A DNA stretch of 64,000 bases, taken from contig JABMCL010002757.1 of the NCBI GenBank assembly GCA_018857735.1, positions 204,501 to 268,500 on the forward strand, given 5' to 3'. Position 1 is the stretch's first letter, and each line of letters opens with the position of its first letter. A model generated the notes under the pieces. The model had not been told where the DNA came from. It saw only the letters and a list, made by a program, of their open reading frames with translations, and searched no databases. The DNA is from Alviniconcha marisindica. Its lineage: Eukaryota; Mollusca; Gastropoda; Provannidae. A program made the translations under genes and the position numbers. Of this stretch, positions 26,281-38,400 are shown in pieces.

Positions 26281-28750
26281 AAAATTAATAAAAACATTTG
26301 TAGTTGTAAAGATGTATGTATGTGCAAGCAGGCAAGTAGTGTGTGTGTGTGTATGCATGTGAGTGAGCAAGATCAGCAAAGGGATGCTTGATGGGGACTC
26401 CAGTTTACACCTAGCATGCTAAGCTGTGGGCTGAACTACAACTCACTTGGGAGCATGCCAATGTATACCTGCTAAGTTCCAAAATAAACTGAACGTTTGT
26501 GTGATTTTTGATTGATTTTTTTTTTTAACATTCATTATAATACTGTCATTTCTGCCATTTATAACAACAAAAAGTACCTGGTGTTTATGGGGGGGAACAA
26601 AGTTACAATTCCAAAATGAGCTGCAACGGCAAATCATAGGTTTCCATTTTTATTATATATACTGGGATCGCATTACTGGAAATACACACACACTGCACAC
26701 ACAGTACAACAAAGAAAACTACTACAAAATATAATACTTTATTTCATTGTTTCTCCAGAGTTGCATCCACACGAAAACTTGGCAACAAACACACTTTTTG
26801 CTGATGAAGCTGCTGCTTGGGTCCCACTGCACAGTAACTGTATTAACAGGAACACAAATAGGTATAAGACTGTTCTCAACATGAGATACAATAATGAAAT
26901 TCAAAAAAAAAAATGTATTGCACAGCTCTGACCCCATTGGATTTATATGATAAACTGCATGCATGTCAATATCCTGCACAACAACCCTGTATCACAAACT
27001 CACAGCACTGATCCCTGTTTGGTTGAAGCATATAATCATACTGATGTATAAAGTGACATACACCAGAGTGGAAATAAAAGACTGGAGGCAGGTGGGTGGT
27101 GAGTTCAGTTACTGAAATGAGGCACTAGACTGAGATACAAGAGCAAGCCATTTTACTTAGGGTAAAGCCTGTATATCACAGGTGGCTCAGAAGAAAAAAA
27201 GCTTGCAAGTTTATCACAAGACTGGTTACAAAAGTGTCCACAGACTGGATTGAAAGGCACTTCACCATATACAAGTCTGTTCTAAATTGCCATATAAAAT
27301 TCCATCACTACCCCTCAATCCCAAACATTTACCATGCTACCTCTGTCACTTCTGTGCCATGATGCCTGAAGAGACATGTGGTTATCATATTACACATAAT
27401 TAGAACCTGCTATGCTATTCTGAAATCCACTTTGGAACAAAAATGTGATTTTTGTTTGTTCATTGTTCATTGTTTTAACAGGTCTGCTGGTGGTAGCTGC
27501 TCCCCTAAAAGCCAAATTGTTTTTGATGACAGTTTCTTATGCACCAAAAACATTTTTATTTAGGACTGGTAGACTCCCTCATTTCTGCTGAAACTTCTTT
27601 CAGGTTTTTACACCAGTGATTAAATGATCTAACATAACCAGTCAACTTCACCTGCAAGGAACACAGGAAAACTGGAGAATTCTGAAGATTTGAGACTGTA
27701 CAACATTTAGTCCATGTACAATTCATTAAAGTTGTTACGAAATAAAGATGCATGCACATTTAATAACAAACAAAGGAGTTTACAGCAAGAACAAAAAATA
27801 TACGCGAGATAAAAACTGAGTTGTTTCAATTCCATTAACACAAAATTACATCTGACAAAGGACACTTATTCCGCATGAAAATGATGAAAAGTGCAAGTTA
27901 TCTCATGCAGTTGTGTGGTCTTGACATGATAGTATGCCAGTTCATGATTAAAGTTGTAATTTACAAAAATGATAGTAAACAAATGAGGAGTACCTGCTTT
28001 GCTTTGACTGGCAGTGGCTCAAATTAATCAATGTCAAATAATGAGCAAGAGGAATCAAATGTTCACCCCCACATTTGGAAGATGCTTCGCTTCAAATTCA
28101 TCACCTCCTTACCACCAAACAATATCTATGCTGTCTGCCATTGTCTATAAAGTGAGTAAACTCCAATGGAGTTACGACAATACATTAACATGTACCAAAA
28201 AACAACAAAAATTGGTATTACTGATAATAATATATTAACAGTAATATTCCAAACTTAAACAAGCAAGGCCCCATTGACAACAGGACTACATCACCACTTG
28301 CACTGTCAGTTAACCCTGGCTGTGGCATCGTAGATTCTAACTGCATTTATTCCATCCATGCTTTGGCCATTTCACATGCTTCTATGACAACAGCAATCAG
28401 CACAGCACTAAGTTTTATATAAAATTACCGACTCTTTTGAAAGTCAGAATCGTGGTTATGCAACTAAAACACTTGTAAGGCTTGTCAACAATCTATTACC
28501 GACTCTTTTATAGTCAGAACGTGGTCATAGTTAATATCTTGTAAGCTGTCAAAATTTAAAAGCCTTTGCACCTATGTCAAGTATTTTATAAAAAAATTTT
28601 TTCAAGTATGATACTGTGAGTATGCATCCTATTTATCAATTGTTTTCAAAAAAGATTAACAAGTTGTGACATATACACACATACACTTGATAATCTACTG
28701 TGAAACATCAGATTCAACAGACAAAAACCAAATTAAAAAACAGCGCTTAT
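26281..28750. other. Intergenic, mostly empty
   Basis: AT-rich sequence without a recognisable gene except one candidate exon at 27556-27651. A loose duplication with TTACCGACTCTTTT at about 28427 and 28496 precedes the SINE. Confidence 0.4.
27556..27651 (-). CDS. Candidate terminal exon, unidentified
   Basis: On the minus strand a good acceptor (pyrimidine-rich, ending TTGCAG) is followed by 31 sensible codons (VKLTGYVRSFNHWCKNLKEV...) and a TAA that overlaps AATAAA. It would be the last exon of a minus-strand gene. I could not find a partner exon upstream up to 32 kb and do not recognise the peptide, so this may be chance. Confidence 0.2.
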   Translation of the reverse strand: MKLTGYVRSFNHWCKNLKEVSAEMRESTSPK

Positions 28751-28756
28751 CTGTCG

Positions 28757-29265
28757 CTCTTGGGGATTGGGAATAACTCAGTGGTAGAGAGATGGATTCA
28801 TGACCGAAAGGTCTTGGGTTCGAGACCCAGTAGGAGAAATTTCTTCTCCAGGGCCAAATTTCTGTGCTGACTATTTCGGTATCTGTTCCACCCTCATGTT
28901 ACCGCAGTAGCACATAAAAGATCCCAGTCATTCTGCCAAAAGAGTAGTTGGCAGGCTACAGATAAACACACATGCATCCTACATGTGGCTTTGAATAGCA
29001 GCACTGTAAAGTGGTGCAGTTATATGGTGTACACAGAACTTGCACTGAGACAGCAGCAGTTTCATGTGGCACAAACCTTGTAACAACTAAACAGCACTGC
29101 AACCACTTTGGAGGATATTCATACTGTGCTGTGTAACATTCAGAGTCATATACAGCTAGGGCGCAGGGGGGTCTGCTTGGAAGCAGAGAATAGTGCTATA
29201 GTTGCCATTGAGAAATGCTTAGGACTCATCTTGAGATGAGGCGCTCAACAAGTGCTCGCATAAAA
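28757..29265 (+). mobile_element. tRNA-derived SINE
   Basis: The head contains RNA polymerase III promoter boxes: an A-box-like TAACTCAGTGGTAGAG (28773-28788) and a B box GGGTTCGAGACCC (28816-28828), about 30 bp apart as in a tRNA. A tRNA-unrelated body of about 400 bp follows and ends in CGCTCAACAAGTGCTCGCAT with an AT-rich tail. It does not fold as a functional tRNA (no matching acceptor stem), so it is a SINE. The family is not identified. Confidence 0.8.
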
Positions 29266-30697
29266 TATATAAGCCTCCCGTGACCTTCAAAATAGATCAA
29301 AGTTATTAAATGGCGCAGATGTAGAAACTGTAATAAAGGTTATCACTATCAGCAGTCTGTGTTTCAACGATTTTGCTTAACTAACATCATGTCGTGCAGG
29401 CAGAATCTGTCAGTATCAGACAACAGTATGTGGAGAAGAACACTATTCCTGTATCACAGCACTTGGAATACACAGATTTACAAAATTAACACACACAAAC
29501 ATATATGCACACATGGCTGCACTGTACACACATGCATGTGCACCCACCCACCCCATCATCACCCCCCACCAATCAAAAAACATTTAACTCCAAGAAATCT
29601 GTGTGCAACTAGCGTCAAAGCTCCTGCATCATCTCCTGAGCCTGAGAATCATTCCATCTCATTCCTGTGTACCAAAAAGAATACTGACAACAGTCATTCT
29701 CTCCCTGTTCCGTTCATGACTGGGACTTGTTCAGTCACTGACTGGAGCAGTCATGACTTGTTAAATGAGTAATGGCTGTCAGCTGTCTTCTCCATTACTC
29801 CCCCCCCCCCCCAATTTTTGGGGAAAGAATCTGCAACATCTTCAATACTGTAAAAACAAAACAAAAACCACCAAAAACAAAGCACCCCACTTTTATTTGG
29901 CAGAATTTTCAACAAGATGGTAGTCTAAAAAAACAAGAGAATAAATAACAAGCAAAAACATTAATCAAGCAGTTCCAATGGGACTCTTAGCTGGAACTGT
30001 ATAATGATACTATATTTCTTTTATGTTGGTCTTCCTTATTCCCACATTGGACCCACAAAGAAAAAGACAATGGCTGCTTATAAAACGCACTGACTCTCCA
30101 GGCCATGGGGCAAATATATACTAAGTGATATTAACGTACACTATACTATATTTAAACATATATATAAACATCCTGATTCAACTAACATACAAAATGCCCT
30201 CCAATAATATAGACACAATGCAAGAAACAACAACAACAAAAGGGTCAAAATTCTTTCAAGAGACAAACTACATTACACTCAATCAGTGGCAAAACTAAAG
30301 TATGGTTGCTGGCCAATAAGGAACGACAGAAAAACATCATAGCTCAATCAAAAACAGATAAACGATTTAGCTTTTCATCTCATTTTTCACCATTTAACTG
30401 TTACATGTCACTTTGTAGCTTGATAAAGGGGATTACCCCAAAAATTTGTGTTTTTGTCCAGATAAACAGTGTTCTTTTGAACCTTTTATGTGTTTTGATT
30501 CAATAAGGAATGAGCATCAACTGAACCCAAGTTATCAAAGTACCCATCCAGTGACTTTTTTCTGGATGAAGTTTTGTGTGATCTTGTTTTACTTAGCCCA
30601 ACAGCCAAGTGCTAGCAAACAGATCCACTAACTGTAATGCGCTACAGTGATCATAATCAAAAGTACAGAGAATAAAATAAAGAACATACTTGGTTAA

Positions 30698-30860
30698 AAA
30701 AAAAAAAAAAAAAAGCAAGGGAAGGGAGAGAGAGAGTGCAGGTGCATATTCATACACACTGTATAATAATAATAATGGCACATTTCTATGGTGCATTATC
30801 CCATGCCAAATCCAAGGCACAATAACCAGACACAAAGAGTCAACATAGCTAAACACAAGC
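30698..30860. repeat. Poly-A tract and TAA-rich dispersed repeat
   Basis: A run of about 17 A, then AATAATAATAATGGCACATT followed by CTATGGTGCATTATCCCATGCC. This resembles the (TAA)n-ended 3' tails of invertebrate LINE/SINE repeats in reverse orientation. The class is uncertain. Confidence 0.4.
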
Positions 30861-32554
30861 TCTGTAACAGAAATGATTACAAAAAAACTTTACAGAAGCA
30901 ATACAATTAAAAGGCCAATAAACAAAAATGATGATAAAATCCAAATAGATTGCTGTGGAGTATTTTTAAAGGATCAAAAATGGCACTCTCAAAACAAAAA
31001 TATCTACAGACTCTCCCATGATCTTGAAAACGAGTCAGTGTCATCAAAAGTGTATGAACAAGCAAAGCTCTGGGGAAGTTATTATCACAATCATGCAAAG
31101 CTTGATAAATTGCATTTAACCATTGTCAAAAAAGGGCTAATGTCAGTTGTATTTTTAAGGTGGAGAAATAAATCCTACCATGTGACTGAGGTCACACAAA
31201 AAGTTAAGAAGAGAAGAAAAAATATTTTAAAAATGCCAATTTCACCTGTCTTGCACATAGCTGCAGTCTTAAGGAGCCATTTACTTTATGCCCTGCACTT
31301 GGCTCAGCTCAGACTGGGTGTGGGCTGCTCCTGAGATCCGGACAAGACTTGAATGATGTCATTATCGCTCCAAACATGTCATCTGTCTGCTATGCTTCCA
31401 GACGACAGCTGTGTTCCTGGCAGCAGATGGTGCACAATGGTATGCAAGCAGTGCCCAGCCTTACTCCGGAGCCCAGCTCACACCCATCACAGGACGGCCA
31501 ATTGTAAACACAGTATTCCGTGTTCAGCTCAAGCTCAGCTTTTAAACATTCTCTAGATCTAGTAGAAAAAGTAGCCCCTATAAATTCACCAGTTTTTACA
31601 AAACAGTCAGCGTGGTTTTGAACATCACTCACAAGCCCCATCCACTGCTCTTGACAGGGCAAATATAGTCTGCTCTTTAAACGCATCAGCTCTGCTACAG
31701 CTAAGATAAGACTCATCTAACAGAGAGGCTTTTATGACTACGTTAGTCCCTGTTAATAAGGTTTAGTGTACATGTATGCACTTTTCTTCATTATGTCATC
31801 AATCTCACATGGCCATGCCACATGTATGAGAACTAATTAAAATAATAAACTGTACATGTATCATATTCATCAAACAATCAGTCATTATCAAACAATCAGT
31901 AATTATCACATCAAGTGTTTTTATTACACACTTTGCTCAGCTCCACCACTGTAAGTGGGGGCAGGGTGGGGGGAGGGGGAGCTGCCACACTGGTAACATT
32001 TTATACACAGACATAAAAAAGAAGTTACCTTCTAACCTCATGAACACACCATGTCCAAGCCTCCCCCTAAAAAGGCAATTCTTACAAAGGAGTGTAGGAG
32101 CAGTCATAGCATTTCCAGTTGGGGTGCAGTCCTGGACTAAGACAGCGGTACAAGCGCTGCTGGACATGTGCAGGTGCCAACTGGCGAGGTGTCACTTTAG
32201 CTGGTACCACTGGCCAGCTAAGTCCAGCAAGATTTATTGGTTGTTCCTTGTACTTAGAGACTCAGTCTCACGATCATCTCCTAAGGTGAGCTGTCCTCAT
32301 TCTTTTAATTTTTTTCACTCCCCTGTCCTGTTCAGACTATGAGGATAGCTCTATCTGCAACCCCTTCAGATCATTCTGTCTGAAAGCATTCACAGGCTGA
32401 CATACAAGCTGGCTGTCATGCCAGAATGCAGCCCTCCTTTAAGTTGAACTTTGTTTCATAGGCTACACACTGTTACAGCCAAGTCAGTATTTTGCGTCAC
32501 AACACATATTCATCCCACCTGTGTTGGAAGCAGTCACCAACAACATTGCCAACT
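30861..32554. other. Intergenic, no assigned gene
   Basis: Two moderately long frames occur here, 30873-31334 on plus and 31390-31716 on minus. The second is protein-like in composition for its first 65 codons but has no recognisable domain and no clear splice context. I assign neither. Confidence 0.4.
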
Positions 32555-33172
32555 GGGTCTTGGCCCAACACAGTTGATGCCTCCAGTCATAGATGCAGTA
32601 GCCCACCCTGAGCCACCTCCAGCAGTGCCACCTGTCTCAGCAGTCCAGCCACCACTGAGGCCTGCAGTGCAGAACACAGTGGTCAATGCACCCATGACAG
32701 CAGGTCAGCTGCTCCACCAATCCAGTTCAGTTCAAGATGGTATCTATGCACTTGGAAAAGCCCATATGCGCTCCACCCCATCTCTCAGAAGTTTCCCCAA
32801 CGTTGCCTTTGAAACGGTTCCAATCCAGCCAGAGCTGAATGTGCAGACCAGGACAGTGCCACACATGCCACTGGGACCAGCATAATAGCAGCACCACTCA
32901 CCAGGTGCTTGATACAGCAGCAGCACACCTCACAGGTAATACAAACAGTGATGCACAATCATTCTTTGTTAGTGCCTCAACACCCACTGCTGCTCATATC
33001 CCAATTAAGGTCAAGAAGAAAGTAATTATGGGCAAAGCTGTTCATTGAGTTTCATGAGCTTCTGAGCCCTAACTCCAATGCACCATCAGTTCTGCCAAAA
33101 CTGAATGGTACATGTGTCAGGAGCCAGCAGAAGAGAAAACTGCATAACAGCTGATGACCAAGCAGCTATTTA

Positions 33173-33235
33173 GTTCCTTGATTTTAACATCTCATCAACT
33201 GCACAGGGTCACCTTAGGATGAATCCCACATTCAA
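33173..33235. repeat. Dispersed repeat, copy 3
   Basis: TTCCTTGATTTTAACATCTC followed by ATCAACTGCACAGGG, matching the repeat at 4551 over about 40 bases. It lies inside the decayed DIRS region. Confidence 0.45.
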
Positions 33236-34079
33236 ATCTCTTCTATGCCAGTTAAAAGCACAAGTCACTAAATTACTGTGTTCGCTATAACAGTTGTAAA
33301 AAAGTTGGGAGAGGATTTGGAAAGAATTAAGGTGAATGGACCAAGATGGTACAAATTAGGACAAGGAAGAAATTCCTGGCAGCAGTCAAAGCATGCATGG
33401 CTATATTCTGAACTAATTCAGGCTTTAAAGGGAGAACATTTGTCAGCTCTCAGTTCTCAACAGGGGTGTTACTAATTTCTACATTTGCAGTACCCCACTG
33501 CAGATGACCAAGCAGGATCCCCGGACTGTAGCCCAGCGGATGTCTCCTGAGCTGGCACACCATATTGAGGTGATGAAAAAGAGGGGAGACTGGAGGTTTT
33601 GGGGCAATGTGGTCAAAAATGAAGCTGGCTGGGGCCAGACCCACCTAGAGGTGTTCTTGGTTGCCATGTTTCTGGCACATGGTCAGAGCACTGACCGCAC
33701 CCCCCTGAACAAAAGGCAAGCCCAAGCTGTACATACCACTGGGAACTGGCATCTCCTTCCACCACACAGCCTACTGCTTAGACGGTTCCTGATGTAGAGC
33801 CATACTCTATTCTCCCCAGTTTTCAACAGGACCAGGAGCAGCAGCAGTCCTTTCGTTCCTCATACGCAGCATATGGTGTTGCCAGGCCACGGCACCCACC
33901 ACAGCATTTTGGCAACCGTCAACAAGCCCCTCTTGGACAACAGTCACCCACCATAGGAAAGGGAAGGAGGCACTACTAACCTGGTCCTCCAAACACCAAT
34001 TTGAGCTGGGCAGCTCAGTGTGTGGTTGGACGGTTTTCAACTGGCAGACAGGCCCCACATGCAAGAAAACTGAATAAAG

Positions 34080-34727
34080 TTATTTCTGAGTACCGCCTAA
34101 ACTGGAATAGCTATTCTAGCCGTATTCCCTATTTCAATTCAATATGCTAGACAATATGCACAGAGACAGCAGAAATAGCTATTCCGACACACAATATTCC
34201 GACAACGGAATCCCCTCGTATCGTGCATGAGTGTGACGTTGAAAAGTACTTCTTGAATGAACTGGTCTTTGGATGAAATACACCTGCTGCTCCAGGAGCT
34301 GTTAGTTGAGGGAGGAGCACTGTTTTCAGCTGTTACCCCTTCATTTACTGCAAAAATGAAAAAAGCAGCGGCTGTCATTCTTAATCTCATCCATTAGATC
34401 AATGACGTCCTGTCTTCTAAATCTAAATTTGTGTACAATTCCACATCGTCAAATTTTTTGAAGGGATGATTTTGATCATGAAAGACACGATTTCTTCTAA
34501 TTGCCTGCCTACGATCACACACGTAGACAAACAACGCTGCCATCACTGAACTATTCTCGCATTATTTGGACCCGACGACTGGAATAACTTTATTCCAAAA
34601 TATCACGAAGGAATACGCTATTCCATTTTGTCGCATGCAAAACTGGTGGTATTTTATTCGGAAAAGCAGTTATTTCAGAATAAGTCTGCTATTCGTTTTT
34701 GTTGCATACGGGGCCTGAGCAACATTA
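34080..34727 (-). mobile_element. PIF/Harbinger DNA transposon remnant nested in the DIRS element
   Basis: On the minus strand an ATG at 34543 opens a frame with RRQAIRRNRVFHDQNHP then FDDVELYTN; after a one-base shift it continues FRFRRQDVIDLMDEI. This is the N-terminal arrangement of Harbinger (HARBI1-like) transposases: basic stretch, F-x-D, (D)(D)-x-EL, then (Y/F)RF. The catalytic DDE part is absent. The flanks are rich in GGAATAGC/GCTATTCC blocks and the right edge reads GGCCCCGTATGCAAC in reverse complement, typical of terminal repeats of this superfamily. The exact ends and target duplication could not be fixed by eye. Confidence 0.55.
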
Positions 34728-35800
34728 ATAGCATGTTTTCAGTCAGGTTTTGATGTGGGTCATGATGGCCCCCACATGGTAATGTAGAGCACCAACATAA
34801 AATCCCTGGACCTACATCATATCATACATAATAAGATTCAAAAAGAACTAACGCTACAACGTACTGCACACCCCTTTATGGCACCACCATTTTCAAACTT
34901 GGACATTTCTCCACTTTGGAGTGGTTCCAAAGAAGCATCCTGGCTAATATACCATCTCTCTCATCCAGCAGCATCAAGCATTATTCTAAAGGTTTATCAT
35001 TCTGAATAATTTGTACAATAGCTGCAGCTGTTCTTACACATGTGTGCTGCCCATGGCAGAAGATTAAAAAAAATATTACCCAAACAATTAATGTCATTTT
35101 TGGGGTGAGCTGGACTCCGTGAAGCTGAAAGAAGGGCTCCCTCTTGACAAGCTGCAGAAATGCCATGCACTTATTCAGGAATTTCTGACATGAGACCCTC
35201 AACTTTGCCTGTGCAGTGGTACTTCCAGGACAAGCCTTCCTATGGCGACTGGTTGACTTGACAGTTGGTGTGGCAAAGCCTTATTATTTCATCCATATAA
35301 ACAGGGAAGTGCAGGAAGACCTGTACATGTGGGCTGAATGCCTTGTCAACTTTAATGGGAGGCTACCATCATGGCAGAACGATGGTTTTCCTCAGCACAT
35401 CTGAACCTGTTCAGACACGTCTGGTACCCTTAGCTAAGGGGCAGTGCTGGGCTCATCCTGGCTCTGTGGAACTTGTCACAGCAGTGGGCCATACGGAACA
35501 TAACACTGTCGAAGCTCTACCCCACTGTCCTGGCCATGCAGATAGGGGGCAAAAGGCTAGCCAATGAACACATCACATTCCATACCAACAACCAAGCGTT
35601 AGAGCCTATCATCAACCAATGGTCCCCCAGGCACAGGGCGATCATGTTTCCAATACTTAATAATAACCTGCCTCAGATTCAATATCCTTTTTCAGGCTTC
35701 ACATAGCAGGAAAGGATGATGTACTGGCAGACCACCTGTACAAGTCTATGCTTTCCTTGCAAAAGCCCCTTTGGCACTGAAACAACCAGAAGCAATTCCC

Positions 35801-36906
35801 CCATTCTGGACAATGTGAAGCCCAGGTACAGCTGTCAGTGGCTCTGTTCATTGCAGGTACATTGTAGAAAGACAAACATCTAGTGGGGTGCTATGAACCT
35901 TTCAGTAGATCTCAAGTGTGCTCTGAGATCCCTTTTTATCAATCTATGTAAGTCTTGTGTTCCCTACGTGGAACTCCGTCTATGTACAACTAAGTTGTTC
36001 ATGTTCACAGGTTACAGTACTTTTGGAATATTATATGCTGCCTGAGTCTCATGTAAATATGTAAAATAGCTATGGCTGGAGTGGTCTGCACACTTCATCT
36101 GACAGCCCAGTTGTAACTGCCAAGACCCCATGTCAGTGGGAGGACACTATGCCTTGGTACTGCCATCTCTTTCTGTGTTTATTGCAGACCATAGCATGGA
36201 GAGTTCACGTGTCTGCCTCCAGTCACACCTGTCCTGGCAGCAATGCAGAGGCCTGGGGTGCACACTGACAACTGCAGTGCCAGGACGTAGACCCACTTTT
36301 CTGCTGGTCGCTGCTTGGCCATGACCCAAAAGAACAATTATTCAGCACATCAAACCTTGGTCAGGGTAACCAGGGGCAAGGGGCCATGGTCAATGGACTG
36401 GTGTCACATGAGGCCAGGTCATTCTTCACCTCAGACGCAGTATATGCAGTGATGGACTAGAACACTCTGGCAGCTCACAGGAACTTTTGTTTTTTTAATT
36501 TCTGTTTCATTTGTTTGGTTTGTTCCCTTTGGTTCCTTCTTCATCTCAAATTTGTTGCTGTAGGCCACACACTTGGTGGTCTGCATTTTCCCTTCATGGG
36601 ACTACACAGTAACTTAATTAAGACCAGCAAGCCTTGTCTCACTGTGTTATGGCAGTTACAACCACAAAGGAAAGGTGCCAAATGATTAGAGCTCATGTCA
36701 TCAACTGAGATCAGTCACTGCTCAAATACCTGGTACAAAATGTCTGTACTATTCATTTTGCTTAGTGTGCTGAATTTATAATAAAGAAATGTCACAACTT
36801 GTGGTCTATAGCTTAGCAGCAATATTAGTGTTTGAGCTATTTCATGTAATGAGGATGGGGCTTGACAGTTAGGGTGATGCTCAGCCAGCATAAATAAATA
36901 ACTCCT
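35801..36906. other. DIRS 3' flank, nothing further recognised
   Basis: May contain more of the decayed retrotransposon, but I could not match any block to a tyrosine recombinase or to terminal repeats. No host exon seen. Confidence 0.35.
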
Positions 36907-37356
36907 AGAAAAGGTTTCTTTGGAATGGCACAACTGGATGTATCACAGCGGGCATGAAGTTAAGAACTGTGATGAAAACCACACATCAGCAGTGTGGAAT
37001 CATGGCCATAGCTTACTCAGCCTTGATGCACTCTAACAAACAATGCTTGCAACTTACCAACACCATTACCTCAGAATACCATACAGGAGCTAGTCACATA
37101 GCATGGACACCTGGCTGAGTCAAGCACCATCTTTCCAGAGAATGTGAAGACTGGTTTAGTGGTTCATTCAACATGTGTACATGATGGTTAATTGCTGCCC
37201 AATTTCATCATACGCTGTGAAACCCGTGCCAACTTTGTTGAGTGACATGCAGAGCAAAATGTCTGTAGTGACAAGCTATGCAATATGCTGCTTAATATCT
37301 GCTACCAACCATTTTGCATACTAAACATTTGTTCAACAGACACCAGACAACAAACC
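36907..37356. repeat. 3' flank shared by the two PHF-like copies (copy A)
   Basis: Contains CTTTGGAATGGCACAACTGG, GGATGTATCACAG and CATACAGGAGCTAGT in the same order as CTTTGGAATGGCACAAATGG etc. at about 49610-49800. The gene duplication therefore included several hundred bases downstream of the stop codon. It probably contains the 3' UTR. Confidence 0.7.
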
Positions 37357-38353
37357 TTACAAGTCAAAAATAGTTTTCAGGGCTCGCTGACGGGTAGATT
37401 TGCGCATTGTTTGTTTTCTTTCAACACATCTAGGACACGTGTAAAGTCCAGCAGGATTTGGATCTTTCCTAATTTTCACACAGGAGAAGTGTAGCCACAG
37501 GTTACATTCACTGCAGTGAATCATACGCCGCCCTCCAGGTGGTTTCAGGCAAAAACAGGTGATTAATCCATCTGAAAAAGTGCAACACATGCAAAAAAAC
37601 TGTCAGACTACAGGTCTCAACTCTCTCACAATAAGACTGCATGATCACAGTCTGTAAGAGGCCAGGTGAATCTAAACTGTTCTATGTTTCAGCAGGAGAA
37701 AAAACATCAAGAAGTGCAAATGCTCTGTCAGACAACTCGCATTAAAAACATGAAAACCAAACTTTCTGGTTTTTTACTTTTAATTTATCTAGAGACCCTT
37801 CCTCAATGCCACTAAACTGTAAACACTCAGCAGATGTTACTGTTTAGCTTAAACAGTGTCTAAGAAAATTACAAGAAGTGTTTGGTAGAGTCTGGAAGTA
37901 AAGCTGTAACAACCACACTTAATTTAAAGTTCACTGGATGAAGAATTCCTCAGAAAATACAACAACTGGAAAGCGTCAATCTACATCTCATTGTTCTACA
38001 TAGGAGGTTTTCTTCAGGCTGCTCTTCACTTCCAATGTTTGTAGGGTTTTCATTTAATTTTTGCCAGAACACTTACTTCTCCTGTTATATAATCTTTATA
38101 GTGCTCACACGAAGCACTCAGAACCTCAGTTTTACTTTTATCATGCATTATATTTATGGTGCTCACACACAAAGTACTCAGAACCTCAGTTTTACTTTAC
38201 CATTCAAAGTACAGCACAATGACTCTCCACCAAAGAGAGTCATAAACAGGAGTCACTGAAACAACCAGAATTTGAATCTGGAACATTTCAGCCTCTAGTC
38301 CTGTGCTATATATATACTTAAAGAAGTATAACCACTAAACCATGAATAAAAAT

Positions 38354-38400
<47 letters not shown>

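Larger units (their letters stand above)
32555..35800 (+). mobile_element. DIRS-type retrotransposon, broken (gag-like and RT-RNase H remnants)
   Basis: Plus strand, several frameshifts and stops. The 5' part (about 32555-34070) encodes a Pro/Ala-rich segment, a basic IPIKVKKKVIMGKAV segment (about 32999) and a frame at 33504-33797, placed where DIRS gag would be. After a nested DNA transposon, 34727-35000 reads as the start of a DIRS reverse transcriptase: KIQKELTLQRTAHPF, APPFSNLDISPL, then in another frame GVVPKKHPG, then LIYHLSHPAASS. The catalytic RT core expected next is missing. From 35107 the connection region follows (LKEGLPLDKLQKCHALIQEF; FACAVVLPGQAFLWRLVDLT at about 35202), then RNase H ending FRLHIAGKDDVLADHLY at 35691-35741. 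DIRS elements normally encode a tyrosine recombinase; none is visible here. Dead copy. Confidence 0.8.

Noticed and set aside
28757..28832. Possible tRNA gene
   Set aside because: A and B boxes are present but no matching acceptor and anticodon stems; the sequence continues into a SINE body.
30873..31334. 153-codon plus-strand frame
   Set aside because: Lys/Asn-rich translation of AT-rich DNA, starting in a dispersed repeat; no domain recognised.
31390..31716. 108-codon minus-strand frame
   Set aside because: Protein-like in its first part, but the second half is Cys-rich and odd; no donor, acceptor or family could be supported.
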